Assembly (NCBI RefSeq): GCF_003545875.1
Contig: NZ_QHCS01000001.1
Coordinates: 186,001 to 250,000, forward strand
Direction of reading: 5' to 3'
Origin: Leptospira stimsonii
GTDB taxonomy: Bacteria > Spirochaetota > Leptospiria > Leptospirales > Leptospiraceae
Length of the DNA: 64,000 nucleotides
The notes under the pieces: generated by a model
Seen by the model: only the letters and a program-made list of their open reading frames with translations
Told to the model about the DNA's origin: nothing
Database searches by the model: none
Made by a program: the position numbers and the translations under genes
Shown: one piece after another, positions 7,732 through 21,047 of the stretch
Position numbering within the stretch: position 1 is the stretch's first letter
How the letters are laid out: each line of letters starts with the position of its first letter

Positions 7732-7964
7732 TGTTAGCGCATACGAATAAAGAAGTCGATTGGGAAACTTTTATCGAGTATTCGAAAAGGTTTTCCAGAT
7801 TCACTCACGAAGAGGTTCGGAGTTTGGAAGTTAAGATCGATAAGTTGAATTTCATGATCGAGATTTCGGAAACTTCCGAGTATGTAAGAATTCTAATAGA
7901 ACGTTATTTCCGAAATTCGATTTGGGAAATACGACAAGGAGACGGATATGTCATCAACATTTAA
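7731..7964 (+). CDS. Hypothetical prophage protein, 77 residues
   Basis: ATG 7731 overlaps the last base of the Gam stop, suggesting coupled translation. The product is helical with aromatic residues (VDWETFIEYSKRFSRFT) and an acidic and basic alternating centre. It ends by overlapping the next gene by 17 bases. No family was recognised; a role beside Gam in end protection or replication is possible, but nothing in the sequence shows it. Confidence 0.55.
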
Positions 7965-8148
7965 AGCGCAACTAAAGATTCAATTTGAAGATCTTGAATT
8001 CAACGATTTCACCGATGCCGTTTTAGATGAGTTTGGTATGGTTACAATTGCAACTATGACGCTCTTTGCAAAAAGGAAATTGGGAGTTTCCCAAACTACA
8101 ATCGAAAAAATTGCGGAAATGAAACGAAATTCTCCAATTCATTCCTAA
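7948..8148 (+). CDS. Hypothetical prophage protein, 66 residues
   Basis: ATG 7948 has AAGGAG 6 bases upstream within the end of the previous gene. The product has an acidic N-terminal half (QFEDLEFNDFTDAVLDEFGM) and a basic end. No domain was recognised. Spacing and ribosome site support it as real. Confidence 0.55.
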   Translation: MSSTFKAQLKIQFEDLEFNDFTDAVLDEFGMVTIATMTLFAKRKLGVSQTTIEKIAEMKRNSPIHS

Positions 8149-8168
8149 TTTTAAAAAGGAGGTAAAAG

Positions 8169-8609
8169 ATGAATCAGATCACTTTCAAGAATCTTAAAAA
8201 CTATAAATATCAATTGGTCAAGAACTACGATTATCGAACACCGATAAAAACGAATTCTTCTCTTCAGATTGGACTACCCGATGTAAAAATTTTTCTGGAA
8301 CTTTCTCCAGATGGTCTTTTAAAAATCGATTCGGGCTACGCTTGGGACGGTCCGAGCGGACCGACCATCGATACAAAGAATTTTATCCGTGGATCTCTCG
8401 TTCACGATGCTCTCTATCAATTGATGCGGGAAGAAAAATTAGATCGAAAACGTTATCGTGAATCCGCGGATAAAATTCTCAAAGAGATTTGTTTGGAAGA
8501 CGGTATGAGCTCCTTCCGCGCAAATTATATTTATCAATTCGTGCGATGGTTCGGAAAATCCTCTGCGATGTATAAGGATGAAACCAAAGAATGGGAAGTG
8601 GCTCCGTGA
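8169..8609 (+). CDS. DUF1353 family protein
   Basis: 146 residues. The DUF1353 signature is clear: a G-Y-A-W-D-G-P-S-G-P-T block near residue 55, followed by R-G-S-L-V-H-D-A-L-Y-Q-L-M-R, and an A-D-K-I-L-K-E-I segment. The family occurs mainly in phages and prophages; its conserved His and Asp suggest a metal or hydrolytic role, but the activity is not established to my knowledge. ATG 8169 has AGGAGG 5 bases upstream. A small membrane protein gene overlaps its stop by four bases, a pairing that suggests joint action at the membrane. Confidence 0.8.
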   Translation: MNQITFKNLKNYKYQLVKNYDYRTPIKTNSSLQIGLPDVKIFLELSPDGLLKIDSGYAWDGPSGPTIDTKNFIRGSLVHDALYQLMREEKLDRKRYRESADKILKEICLEDGMSSFRANYIYQFVRWFGKSSAMYKDETKEWEVAP

Positions 8610-8746
8610 AAATTTTCGATGTAACCATGTTAGTATTCGGTTACACTATTTTTTGGACTTTCCTTCTCTGGTTTTTCTTGGGCTTATTTGCCATTTGCCT
8701 TTGGTTTTCCATAAGCCTTTTATTTAAAGACCCGAAAAGAAAGTAA
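8606..8746 (+). CDS. Small membrane protein, 46 residues
   Basis: GTG 8606 overlaps the DUF1353 stop by three bases. About 30 of 46 residues are hydrophobic and aromatic (two short spans or one long one), ending in DPKRK, a positive-inside tail. It could be a second holin or a membrane anchor for the DUF1353 protein. It is the last phage-like gene before the core gene fumC. Confidence 0.55.
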   Translation: MKIFDVTMLVFGYTIFWTFLLWFFLGLFAICLWFSISLLFKDPKRK

Positions 8747-9014
8747 ACTGCGAGTAGATTCGTTTCGGAAAAATTTATCTTTAAAACCGGAACGAATCTT
8801 CCTGAATATTAAATAGAATGAATATAATATGTACAACTTCCGATTTTACTCCTACGACTCATTTGAAAAAGGCAAAACCTATGTTTTCAATATTTTCTTT
8901 TTTATTCCGAGGAACTCGGTGACATTTCGTATCTTATTCTTATAAAATATTTTTTTAGTGTCACGCTAATCTTCGATTGTAAAATTAAGAATTCAGGAAT
9001 AACAGCGAACGAAA

Positions 9015-9049
9015 CAAAAAAGCCCGCTCTTTCGATACGGGCTTTAAAA
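9015..9049. terminator. Bidirectional terminator after fumC
   Basis: AGCCCG (9021-9026) pairs with CGGGCT (9038-9043) across an 11-base loop, with six A before and a short T/A run after. On the minus strand the stem is followed by six T, a good rho-independent terminator for fumC. Confidence 0.75.
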
Positions 9050-9069
9050 TATAAAAACGATTTACGCCT

Positions 9070-10467
<1,398 letters not shown>

Positions 10468-10562
10468 GCCTCCGAATGGTTATTTAATTAGAATACTGTT
10501 CTTCAAAAAGAATAGTTGAAACTTAATGAAATTCTAAAGTGATTTAGAATCAAAGTGAATCG

Positions 10563-12638
10563 TTATTCTTCTCGAAATCGTCTCAGAGTATCCGCAAGAG
10601 CGGAAAACTCGGGTTTTTTAGCGGAAACGTTATCGAGGTAATCCAGAGTGGATTGAATCCAAGTCGGATCGGATTCTAGTTCTCTACGAATAAAAACGTG
10701 ACGAACCTGGTTCATCGCTCTGATTTCGAGATATCTCCGCTTCTGGTCATAGTAAATGAGGTCGGCCACTTTGTCTTTTCCGAATTCAGGCGAAGCTACC
10801 GCGACTACGACTTCATCCAGCCAAATCAAACCGTTGTTCTTACGATCCACGTAGTCGATCGCCTTTTGAAGACGTGCTGGAACAATCATTTCCTTTTCTT
10901 TCGGTCCGACGATTACGCCCAAAGAAAGTTTCTTTTTCGGTTTAGCAGATTCTTGCTGAGGATTCTCGGCATCGGATACCTTGAGATCTTTCCTTACGTA
11001 ACCTTTGTTTGAAATCTCCCTTTCCTTGGGAACGACGGAAATTCCAAAAAGGCTAAGAATGAATTCGATAAGTCTTTCTAAAATCGATTTAGAAGCCCTT
11101 TCGGAACGAATTCTTTCTTTCTCCGTATCTTCTTCCCATTCGGCGATCGCTTTACTCAATCGAATCTGTTCGTCAACCGCCGCTTGTCCGTCCTTAACGT
11201 CTGAAACTTCTCTTAAGAATTCGTAAATTCCTCTTGTATAACCGTTTTGTCTTACGAGGTTATGAATCGAAGTTCTTTTCGGGCGAATTTCGGTAAACGC
11301 GCGTAAGATCATACTTTTCGCTAAGATCTGAAGACCGATTACGTCTCCACCCGGACCCTTGCGTTCTTTTTTTAAAAAATCTTCCCTTGCTCGAATTCGT
11401 TCCAAGACTTCGCGAAATAATTCATTTCGACTCATTCCTACTGATTTAAGAGCGACTTCGTCGACTTCGAAATTTGAAAGATCAAATTGGACGGGTTCTT
11501 TCGATTCTTTAAAGCGAAATAGATTTTCACCCGTAATCAGATTGATTAATGATTCTTTCTTAAGATTGGAAAGAGTTCGGATTGTTTGAATCAGGATTTC
11601 ATAGGCTTTGATGAAGTCGCCGCCCCCAACCCAGTTTTTTCCGGACATAAAAGCGGGATGTTTCTTTAATTCTTGAGCGTATCGTTCCGCCTGCGCGTTC
11701 CCTGTAAGTTCGATCCAGGAAGATTCTTCGGTCGGAAGGATTTGTAAAAGAATTTTACGGGCGATGATCGTGAACAATTCGAATATGACTTCTAATTCGG
11801 TGGTTCTTCCTTCTTCATCCTTTTCTTTTACGTGCCTAAAACTCAAGAGTTCGTCCAAGGAAGGTTGAAAAAGATGAAAGCGGGGATGAAGTTGTAAAAG
11901 AGGAGAACGGGATCCTCTTTTTTCAAGGACAGGTAAAACTTCTGCCTCCACTTTAATAATGGAAAGTTGATTTAGAATTTCTCCGGGCTTTTGATCCAAC
12001 AATTGAAAAATATTGCTAAAAAGATCGCCTCTTACTTGCAATCTACTCAAAAGAGACTCAAGTGAAAGAGATTCCAAATTCTGCATAGACTTTTCGAGAA
12101 ACTTAGAATCCGAAAGATTAATCGGCATTCCTTTATCGTCGACGTTGATATAATTTTGATGAACCCAATCTTCGATTTCCGAATTCTTGGAAACGTTTAA
12201 GATAAACTGATCTCTAGCGTGGAGCATTTCTAAAATTGCCGCCACGCTCTGTAAAAGACATCCTCGTTTTACTTTTAGAATCTGATCCGCTTTTAAGGAT
12301 GCAGGCCGAATGATAACGTTTACGATCTGAAGTTCTCTGATTTCTTTTTGGAAGAAAAGATACTGATAGGTTTGAATTCCTCTTCTTTCTTCGAGAAATT
12401 TCAAATCTTGCAGTTTGAGATGTTGAAGCTGTTCTATCTTTGTGAGCGCAAAAGGAGAATGGTTGAAAAGAAAATAATTCTCAACTCCCTTCTCGACCAA
12501 GTCTATGTCTTTAAATGCACCCGGATTGAATTGAAGCATCAGGACTTTCAGTTCCTGATCCGTGATCATATCCTGAGTATCCTCCGTGTTTACATCGGCG
12601 GTTTCAGGAGTTGGCGCTTGATTTTCAGATTTGGACAT
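10563..12638 (-). CDS. Large conserved hypothetical cytoplasmic protein
   Basis: 691 residues with no signal peptide. The protein is mostly alpha-helical and charged, with a low-complexity N-terminal 25 residues. A short hydrophobic segment near residue 525 (LIEFILSLFGISVV) might touch the membrane. A lysine-rich linker follows, then a C-terminal domain beginning about residue 580 with regular beta and helix pattern (IVPARLQKAIDYVDRKNNGL). I do not recognise the family; it resembles other long spirochaete proteins with no assigned role. It stands between fumC and the malic enzyme gene on the same strand, with gaps of about 100 bases on each side, so it may be its own transcription unit. Confidence 0.75.
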   Translation of the reverse strand: MSKSENQAPTPETADVNTEDTQDMITDQELKVLMLQFNPGAFKDIDLVEKGVENYFLFNHSPFALTKIEQLQHLKLQDLKFLEERRGIQTYQYLFFQKEIRELQIVNVIIRPASLKADQILKVKRGCLLQSVAAILEMLHARDQFILNVSKNSEIEDWVHQNYINVDDKGMPINLSDSKFLEKSMQNLESLSLESLLSRLQVRGDLFSNIFQLLDQKPGEILNQLSIIKVEAEVLPVLEKRGSRSPLLQLHPRFHLFQPSLDELLSFRHVKEKDEEGRTTELEVIFELFTIIARKILLQILPTEESSWIELTGNAQAERYAQELKKHPAFMSGKNWVGGGDFIKAYEILIQTIRTLSNLKKESLINLITGENLFRFKESKEPVQFDLSNFEVDEVALKSVGMSRNELFREVLERIRAREDFLKKERKGPGGDVIGLQILAKSMILRAFTEIRPKRTSIHNLVRQNGYTRGIYEFLREVSDVKDGQAAVDEQIRLSKAIAEWEEDTEKERIRSERASKSILERLIEFILSLFGISVVPKEREISNKGYVRKDLKVSDAENPQQESAKPKKKLSLGVIVGPKEKEMIVPARLQKAIDYVDRKNNGLIWLDEVVVAVASPEFGKDKVADLIYYDQKRRYLEIRAMNQVRHVFIRRELESDPTWIQSTLDYLDNVSAKKPEFSALADTLRRFREE

Positions 12639-12739
12639 AATGTTTCGTACCCGATTAGGGTATATTGATAACAGACTTTAGAAATTATCAAAAGCCTCGT
12701 ATCTTTATAAATATCGGATTTCGAAAGTGAGAAAAAAAA

Positions 12740-14002
12740 TCAGCTTCGGATAATTCCTTCCAGAAATCCGAGATATTTTTCTCTTCCAGGATATGGAATT
12801 CGAGCGGATCCGCTCGCAACCGCGGCTTCTGCAACGGCAGGAGCAACGTGGAACAGGACCCGTTTATCAAAGGGTTTCGGAATCAAATACTCCGGTCCAA
12901 ATTCAAACTTAACTCCGCCGTACGCTTGACTGACCGCGTCCGGAACTTCCAGACGAGCCAATTCGGCAAGAGAACGCGCGGCGGCCAATTTCATTTCCAG
13001 AGTAATGTGCCGGGCTCTTACATCGAGAGCTCCGCGGAATATAAAAGGAAAACCTAATACGTTATTTACCTGATTCGGATTGTCGCTTCTTCCAGTTCCC
13101 ATGATTAAATCGGAGCGAACGGCTTTGGCAACTTGGTAAGGAATTTCAGGATCTGGGTTTGCTAAAGCGAAGATTACCGGATTCTTAGCCATAGAACGAA
13201 CCATCTCCTCATCGACCATGTCTTGTACGGAAACACCTACGAAGATATCGGCGCCTTTCATCACTTCTTTGAGGGTTGTAGAATCCGTTTTTTGAACGTA
13301 TTTCTTTTTAGAATCGTTGAGATCGGTACGATTGTGATGGATCACACCTTTCGTATCGACTAAGAAGATTTGTTCTTTTTTGATTCCGATATGTTGAATG
13401 AGTTCAGCGATAGCGATTCCGGCCGCGCCTGCGCCACAAATCACTACTTTAACGTCTCCAGGTTTTTTGCCGGTAAGCTCAAATGAATTGAGAAGTCCTG
13501 CAACCGTAATGATTGCGGTTCCGTGTTGATCGTCGTGAAACACTGGAATGTTCATTTTTTTAATGAGTTCTTCTTCTATATAAAAACTTTCGGGAGCTTT
13601 GATGTCTTCCAGATTGATTCCGCCAAAAGTTGGCTCAAGAAGTTTCACCGCATTGATGAATTCATCGGGATCCTTCGTGTTGACTTCGATATCAAACACG
13701 TCGATGCCAGCAAATTTTTTAAAAAGAACCGCTTTGCCTTCCATCACGGGTTTACCGGCAAGAGCACCGATATCTCCGAGACCGAGAACCGCAGTTCCAT
13801 TCGTGATAATACCAACCAAATTTCCTTTGTTTGTGTATTCGTAAACGAGGTCGGGAACGTCTTTGATTTCCAAACAAGGATAGGCTACACCGGGAGAATA
13901 TGCGAGGGAAAGATCATAAGAATCCAACGTTGGTTTCGTTGGAACCACTTCTATTTTTCCCTTAGGGTGGAGCGAGTGATACTGTAGTGATTTTTCCCTC
14001 AT
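12740..14002 (-). CDS. Malic enzyme (oxaloacetate-decarboxylating malate dehydrogenase), short form
   Basis: 420 residues, the size of the compact bacterial malic enzyme without the C-terminal phosphotransacetylase-like domain. It converts malate to pyruvate and CO2 while reducing NAD(P). Seen in sequence: L-A-Y-S-P-G-V-A near residue 34 (catalytic Tyr region), E-G-K-A-V-L-F-K-K with the catalytic Lys, L-E-D-I-K-A-P and F-H-D-D-Q-H-G-T-A for metal binding, and a nucleotide-binding I-C-G-A-G-A-A-G near 190. Cofactor preference cannot be read with certainty. It lies 47 bases downstream of mnmE on the same strand and could be co-transcribed with it. GGGA stands 8 bases before ATG 14002. Confidence 0.9.
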   Translation of the reverse strand: MREKSLQYHSLHPKGKIEVVPTKPTLDSYDLSLAYSPGVAYPCLEIKDVPDLVYEYTNKGNLVGIITNGTAVLGLGDIGALAGKPVMEGKAVLFKKFAGIDVFDIEVNTKDPDEFINAVKLLEPTFGGINLEDIKAPESFYIEEELIKKMNIPVFHDDQHGTAIITVAGLLNSFELTGKKPGDVKVVICGAGAAGIAIAELIQHIGIKKEQIFLVDTKGVIHHNRTDLNDSKKKYVQKTDSTTLKEVMKGADIFVGVSVQDMVDEEMVRSMAKNPVIFALANPDPEIPYQVAKAVRSDLIMGTGRSDNPNQVNNVLGFPFIFRGALDVRARHITLEMKLAAARSLAELARLEVPDAVSQAYGGVKFEFGPEYLIPKPFDKRVLFHVAPAVAEAAVASGSARIPYPGREKYLGFLEGIIRS

Positions 14003-14049
14003 ACGATATTTCCCATATTTTTCAATTCAGACCGTGAGACGATAACATT

Positions 14050-16123
<2,074 letters not shown>

Positions 16124-16156
16124 GTGTTTATCCTCGATAATGAGTTCGTCGCGAGA

Positions 16157-18043
16157 TCAGGCTTTTGCCTTTTTCTTTTCCTCGGTCTTTTTCAAGTGGT
16201 TTGTAATCCACTGTTGAGCGATGGAAAGAATGTTTTGAAAAGTCCAATAGAGTGTAACACCGGAAGGCATGTTCCAGAAGATATAAAGCATCATTACCGG
16301 CATTACATACATTAGCATTTTCTGATTCGGATCCATGGAAACCGAAGTCATTCTTGTTTGGAAGATCTGAGTTCCAACCATCAGAAGAGCGAGAAGATTC
16401 AGACCAAGTCCGGTTTGCGTAAAATATGGAATCGCAGGAGAAGTCCAGATGACATCCGGTTCGCTGAGATCCTTCACCCATAAGAACGGAGAATTCCAAA
16501 GATCTATCGTATCGGAGAAAGCGGTATAAAGCGCGATAAAAATCGGAATTTGAATCACCATCGGAAGACAACCACCCACCGGATTGACGTTGTTCTTCTT
16601 ATAAAGCTCCATTGTCTTTTGCTGGCGCATCTTCGGATCGTTCGCAAATTTTTCGTTGATCGTTTTGAGTTGCGGACTGAGTTCCTGCATCTTCTTCATG
16701 CTATCCGCTTGTTTCTGATTGAGTGGATAGAAAACGAGTTTGAAAAGAATCGCGAAGATGATGATGCTCCAACCGTAGTTAGGAACCGTGAACTGATAGA
16801 TTTTTTTCAAGACCCAGATGATTCCGTTTCTAAAAGGTGTGGTCATCCCTTGGTTGAAAGATTTATTTAAGTCGGCGCTTAAGCCTGCAAAGGGACTATT
16901 CTTAGCCTGATTCGGATCGAGCTCGGGATTTCTAAATACCATCCCTTCGCTTTCGCGCACACCGACGTAAGTTCCGAAATCCAGATTGTAAGTTTCACCC
17001 GGAGTTAAGGAAATATTATCATACAATAATACGGCGCCGGTTTCATTTTTAGTTCTGTTATCTAAAACGATACCTTGCGGCTTGTGATCGAGTGGATCCG
17101 CGACCGCGATAAAGTAACGGGATCCGGTTCCTGCAAAATCAACTCCCGATTCCGCGTTTGTTTTTACGCTGAAGGTCTCATCCGCTCCGGAATTTCCGGT
17201 AAAGAAATTTCCAACCGAAGACCAAAATCCGAGAGAAGAACTTCCGTCCAAGGTATCGTTGAAAGAACCTCCGATATGATAAAAACGAAAGAAGTTAGCT
17301 GTGTCACGATCATTGAGCGCTCTATCTTTTGGAAGAGGACCGAGACTTCCGAAGGTTCTCAAATACTGTGTGTTTTTCTGAGAAGCAAAGGAAAGTTTCT
17401 CTTTTGTAAGATTAACGATGGAAAGCGAGATTTTAAAATAATTCTCACCCGGATAAAAGCGGTATTGTTTTTTAAGAAGAAATGTTTTATCGGGAGAAAC
17501 AGCACTAAATACTAAGGAAGAATTCGCTTTATCTTCTTCTAATGCGAACGGAATTTCGTTCCAATCGGATTCCGGAAGTTGATTTAAAGAATTTACAAAG
17601 TTAAAATCAAAACCTTTGTCTCTGGAAAGTTCGACTGCCTGATAAGATTTTCCATCGACAACGACCGTCTCCGGATTCTTACGAGCGACTTGCATCAAAT
17701 CACCGTTCGGTCCTACATAATCTTTTACATAAAATTTGGAGATTCTTCCACCTAAGGAACTGAATTCAACGATATAAGAATCGGTTACGATATTCGTTTT
17801 TTTTATGTCGGAAGGAGCGACCTTAACTTCTTTCACTGGGGCGGTGATCTGCGCCTCTTTCTTCCTTTCGGTTTGAGTTTTGTTTTCTTTTTTATTATCC
17901 GAAGGATTGTCCGAAGTAGCTTCCTTTGTTTCGGAAGTTTTTTTAGGTGGAGCGGAAGGGAAGAAAAAGTAATTCACCCCCATCCAAATTCCCATACTTA
18001 GAATCAGAGCTAAAAATAATCTACTTTGTCTATCTTCCATCAT
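16157..18043 (-). CDS. yidC: Membrane protein insertase YidC
   Basis: 628 residues, the long Gram-negative type. An N-terminal membrane helix (about 8-23) is followed by a lysine/glutamate-rich linker, a large periplasmic beta domain (about 80-370) and the conserved C-terminal membrane core (about 400-620), including L-N-Q-K-Q-A-D-S-M-K-K-M-Q and P-V-G-G-C-L-P-M-V-I-Q-I-P. It inserts proteins into the inner membrane with or without Sec. AAAGGA stands just before the two adjacent ATG codons (18043 and 18040); the second overlaps the yidD stop. Confidence 0.96.
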   Translation of the reverse strand: MMEDRQSRLFLALILSMGIWMGVNYFFFPSAPPKKTSETKEATSDNPSDNKKENKTQTERKKEAQITAPVKEVKVAPSDIKKTNIVTDSYIVEFSSLGGRISKFYVKDYVGPNGDLMQVARKNPETVVVDGKSYQAVELSRDKGFDFNFVNSLNQLPESDWNEIPFALEEDKANSSLVFSAVSPDKTFLLKKQYRFYPGENYFKISLSIVNLTKEKLSFASQKNTQYLRTFGSLGPLPKDRALNDRDTANFFRFYHIGGSFNDTLDGSSSLGFWSSVGNFFTGNSGADETFSVKTNAESGVDFAGTGSRYFIAVADPLDHKPQGIVLDNRTKNETGAVLLYDNISLTPGETYNLDFGTYVGVRESEGMVFRNPELDPNQAKNSPFAGLSADLNKSFNQGMTTPFRNGIIWVLKKIYQFTVPNYGWSIIIFAILFKLVFYPLNQKQADSMKKMQELSPQLKTINEKFANDPKMRQQKTMELYKKNNVNPVGGCLPMVIQIPIFIALYTAFSDTIDLWNSPFLWVKDLSEPDVIWTSPAIPYFTQTGLGLNLLALLMVGTQIFQTRMTSVSMDPNQKMLMYVMPVMMLYIFWNMPSGVTLYWTFQNILSIAQQWITNHLKKTEEKKKAKA

Positions 18044-18270
18044 TTCGTCCTTTTAATGTTAGGTGGCAAGGGATCTTCGAATCCCTGAGAGAGAGGGTTG
18101 CATCTCAAAATTCTCCAAGTACTCAACTGCAATGCGCGGAAAAATCCGTATTCTTGAAATGCTTGTGCGGCATATTCTGAACAACTTGGGGTGAATCGAC
18201 AGGCAGGCGGGAGTAAAGGAGAGATTAGCCGTTTGTATAGCTGAATCAGTTTGATTGCAAGTTGGTTCAT
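18040..18270 (-). CDS. yidD: Membrane insertion efficiency factor YidD
   Basis: 76 residues with the family hallmark C-R-F-T-P-S-C-S-E-Y-A and Y-R-R/Y-K-R-L-I-S-P-L-L near the start, plus R-C-N-P near the end. It is a small membrane-associated protein that helps YidC-dependent insertion. Start and stop both overlap neighbours by four bases (ATGA), so it is translated in a chain with rnpA and yidC. Confidence 0.94.
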   Translation of the reverse strand: MNQLAIKLIQLYKRLISPLLPPACRFTPSCSEYAAQAFQEYGFFRALQLSTWRILRCNPLSQGFEDPLPPNIKRTK

Positions 18271-18587
18271 AAGATTCGGTTGATCAGAGAGACCAGAATC
18301 TGAACCAGCTCCCCGTGGTTTAGATCCAAAATTTCTTTTTTGGCTAATATTGCGATATCATAGCCTTTTAGAAAATTCTTCTCTTCCTCGTGTACGACCG
18401 ATCTTAGTTTCCTTTTGATCCGGTTTCTTAGAACCGCCGTTTTTACCGTACGTTCCGGACAGTACAAAAAACGATTCTTAGATAAGGAGTTAGGAGTGAA
18501 TACAAGAACGATCGGGAAGCGGGAGACTCTTTTTCCAGCCTTAAAAAGAGATTGTATCTCCTTCCTGGATTTTAATGTCTCTTCGAT
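18267..18587 (-). CDS. rnpA: RNase P protein component, start codon not canonical
   Basis: The reading frame encodes a complete RnpA: an N-terminal L-K-S-R-K-E-I-Q-S-L-F-K-A-G-K-R segment, a central beta region and the catalytic-core motif R-N-R-I-K-R-K-L-R. RnpA binds RNase P RNA and tRNA precursor leaders. Upstream of the N-terminal block there is no ATG, GTG or TTG before an in-frame TAA; the only codons are GTC and ATC (18590-18585). The first usual start is TTG 18467, which would remove about 40 residues including the conserved N-terminal helix. I place the start at ATC 18587, giving 106 residues, close to family length. rpmH ends 10 bases upstream. Confidence 0.8.
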   Translation of the reverse strand: MEETLKSRKEIQSLFKAGKRVSRFPIVLVFTPNSLSKNRFLYCPERTVKTAVLRNRIKRKLRSVVHEEEKNFLKGYDIAILAKKEILDLNHGELVQILVSLINRIL

Positions 18588-18597
18588 GACTTAGTTC

Positions 18598-18765
<168 letters not shown>

Positions 18766-18918
18766 CCCTGATTGGCGTTAATGATTGCGTTTCTTTTCTA
18801 TTTAGAAGAATTCAATACTCTTTCTAACAGAAGCTTTCTGAAAAAGGTCTAAGTCAACCATTTCACATTTACATTTCATGCGAATTTGTCTCACTCGGGA
18901 TTTCTTTTCTTAGGAATG

Positions 18919-18936
18919 TCAGGGAAACGACCCTGA
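18919..18936. other. Hairpin between 5S rRNA and rpmH
   Basis: TCAGGG pairs perfectly with CCCTGA across a 6-base loop. No T run follows on either strand, so it is not a standard terminator. It lies in a GC-richer patch in an otherwise AT-rich gap of about 240 bases. It could be an RNA processing or stabilising element; function unknown. Confidence 0.3.
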
Positions 18937-18992
18937 GGAAGGCCCGAACGACCGGAGGAGAATTGTCAGAATCAATCCTCTGTCCTAAAATA

Positions 18993-19114
<122 letters not shown>

Positions 19115-19133
19115 AATCTTAAAGTCAGATTCG

Positions 19134-19154
19134 CGTACCGATTTGTACGGTCAA
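19134..19154 (-). promoter_or_regulatory. Candidate 5S promoter region with inverted repeat
   Basis: On the minus strand TTGACC (19154-19149) could be a -35 box, about 35 bases before the mature 5S end. The five-base arms CGTAC and GTACG (19134-19149) form an inverted repeat with a 6-base spacer just downstream of it. A clear -10 was not found. The repeat might be a regulator site or a processing stem. Confidence 0.35.
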
Positions 19155-19208
19155 TCTTAAATTAATAAAAAAGATGAAAAATATTCTGAATGGATTCGGC
19201 GTTTTGTT

Positions 19209-21047
19209 TTAAGAACCTAAAATCTCAAATTGTGAATCGGATTCTTCTCTTCGAAAAAAGAATCGCGTTCGTTCGTGAAAATTCTCTTTTGCAAAAATCA
19301 TAAAACTGTTTGTCCAATTCCAAGCAAGGGAATACCCGAACTGGCTCGCCGGTTCTCCAGTGAGAATCGAATTTGCGCTAAGAGCCGCTCCGCTAAAAAT
19401 TCCCGAAGACGATCCGTAAAAAAGATACGTTCTCCCTGTATTCCCTCCCCCTGAATATCCGTAGGCACCGATCGAAGAATCCGAACAACCATCCCCGTTT
19501 GCATCGACGAAGCTTAAGAAAATACCGAACTGATCTCCGGCAGATTCTCCTGAGAATGTCGTATTCGCAGTGCCGCCGCTCTGAAGATTTTGAGTCGAAA
19601 TTCCTATCGAACCCAAAGAAAGAAAGAGAAACGAATTTCCTTGTCCAATGCCGTATGCACCGATCAGTGCGTCCGAAAACCCATCCCCATTGGAATCTCC
19701 CAGAGAAACGGAAATTCCAAAAAAACTTCCGGGCGCTTGACCCGTTAAAATAGTATTCGCTGTTCCAGACGCGGATAGATCCTGACTGGAAATTCCAAAA
19801 TCGCCACTCGAATGAAAAATATAGGCTCGTCCTTGGTTTCCGGAATAGGAGCGGGCTCCGATCAAAGCGTCTTGGAAACCGTCGGCATTGACGTCTCCCA
19901 TTGAAACGGATATTCCAAATTGACTGGACGCTTCTCCGATCAAAAGGGTATTCACAAAGCCGCCCGAAGAAAGATCTTGGCCTAAGATTCCTCCGGTCCC
20001 GTTCGAATGGAATAGAAAGGATCGGGAAATTCCATCAGCCCCGACCAAAAGATCCGCAAATCCGTCCCCGTTCGAATCTCCGGTTGCGACCGATATTCCA
20101 AATCTTGCGTTCACTATAGGACCGACGAGAGTGGTTTTGGCTAATGAAAGTCCTCCAGTCGGAACTCCGGATATTCCGGAAGAATAAAAAACATCCACTC
20201 TTCCCGAAGACGTCGAATAACCGTAGGAGCCGACAACGACATCCTCAAATCCGTCTCCGTTTACGTCGCCAAGAGCCAACGCTCCACCAAAAAACATGAT
20301 GGAGCCGGCATTAAGAGTCGAATTCGGTGAGGCTGAGTTTGGAATTCCGTCCCCGCCTAACGAATGATAGATAAAAACGGAATCCACTCCCGAGCCCGGC
20401 GCTCCGACAACCGCGTCCGCATAACCGTCTCCGTTCAAGTCCCCCAATGCAACCGCCCATCCGAATTGACCCGAAGGAACTCCCACAATACTTGCGTTAG
20501 CCGAAGTAGCATTTTGAGAAAAGATTCCTTGTGCGCTTCCATGAAAGAGATAGGCCTTACCGGTCCCTCCGCCGAATTGATTCGCACCTACGATTACGTC
20601 CGGATAACCGTCTCCGTTCACGTCGTGATTGTTTCCTTTTCTTATTAGAATCGTATTTTGCGCGGCAAGAGGCGCGGATCGAACCGAAACCTTATGCAAA
20701 GAATTTTGTTTCCAGGAATAAATTCCCGTCGGCAACGGAAAAGACCAAGTGTTCCCTACGACTACTGCACCTTGGAAAAAACCTCCGTCTAACGAAACCT
20801 CAACGGTAGAAGCGAACGGAGCCGTATTTCCTATTAAAAAACCGGAATGAATCACCCCTAAATTTCGGACGTTACGAATCGAAGGAGATAGGCAATTCAA
20901 AGTTTGTCCTAAAAGACATTGGACAATTAAGTTTTCATAATATGGAGATGAACTAACGTCGCCCGGATTTAGACTTTGAATTCTTACGCAACCGGAGCAA
21001 AGAAGAACATAGAAAAGAACGATGATATACCTTTGAAAAGAACGCAT
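19209..21047 (-). CDS. FG-GAP repeat lipoprotein
   Basis: 612 residues from ATG 21047, starting MRSFQRYIIVLFYVLLCSGC, a signal with lipobox LCSGC; the frame also extends to a TTG at 21149, which would bury the signal. Seven FG-GAP repeats carry calcium-binding loops of the D-x-N-G-D-G-x-x-D type (for example DVNGDGYPDVIVGA, DSNGDGFSDALIGA), together likely a beta-propeller as in integrin alpha chains. It is probably a surface or periplasmic lipoprotein; adhesion is a guess. The last repeat stops after QFGYSLA and is followed by a 40-residue charged tail that does not fit the repeat, which could mean a frameshift near the 3' end. Confidence 0.8.
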   Translation of the reverse strand: MRSFQRYIIVLFYVLLCSGCVRIQSLNPGDVSSSPYYENLIVQCLLGQTLNCLSPSIRNVRNLGVIHSGFLIGNTAPFASTVEVSLDGGFFQGAVVVGNTWSFPLPTGIYSWKQNSLHKVSVRSAPLAAQNTILIRKGNNHDVNGDGYPDVIVGANQFGGGTGKAYLFHGSAQGIFSQNATSANASIVGVPSGQFGWAVALGDLNGDGYADAVVGAPGSGVDSVFIYHSLGGDGIPNSASPNSTLNAGSIMFFGGALALGDVNGDGFEDVVVGSYGYSTSSGRVDVFYSSGISGVPTGGLSLAKTTLVGPIVNARFGISVATGDSNGDGFADLLVGADGISRSFLFHSNGTGGILGQDLSSGGFVNTLLIGEASSQFGISVSMGDVNADGFQDALIGARSYSGNQGRAYIFHSSGDFGISSQDLSASGTANTILTGQAPGSFFGISVSLGDSNGDGFSDALIGAYGIGQGNSFLFLSLGSIGISTQNLQSGGTANTTFSGESAGDQFGIFLSFVDANGDGCSDSSIGAYGYSGGGNTGRTYLFYGSSSGIFSGAALSANSILTGEPASQFGYSLAWNWTNSFMIFAKENFHERTRFFFRREESDSQFEILGS

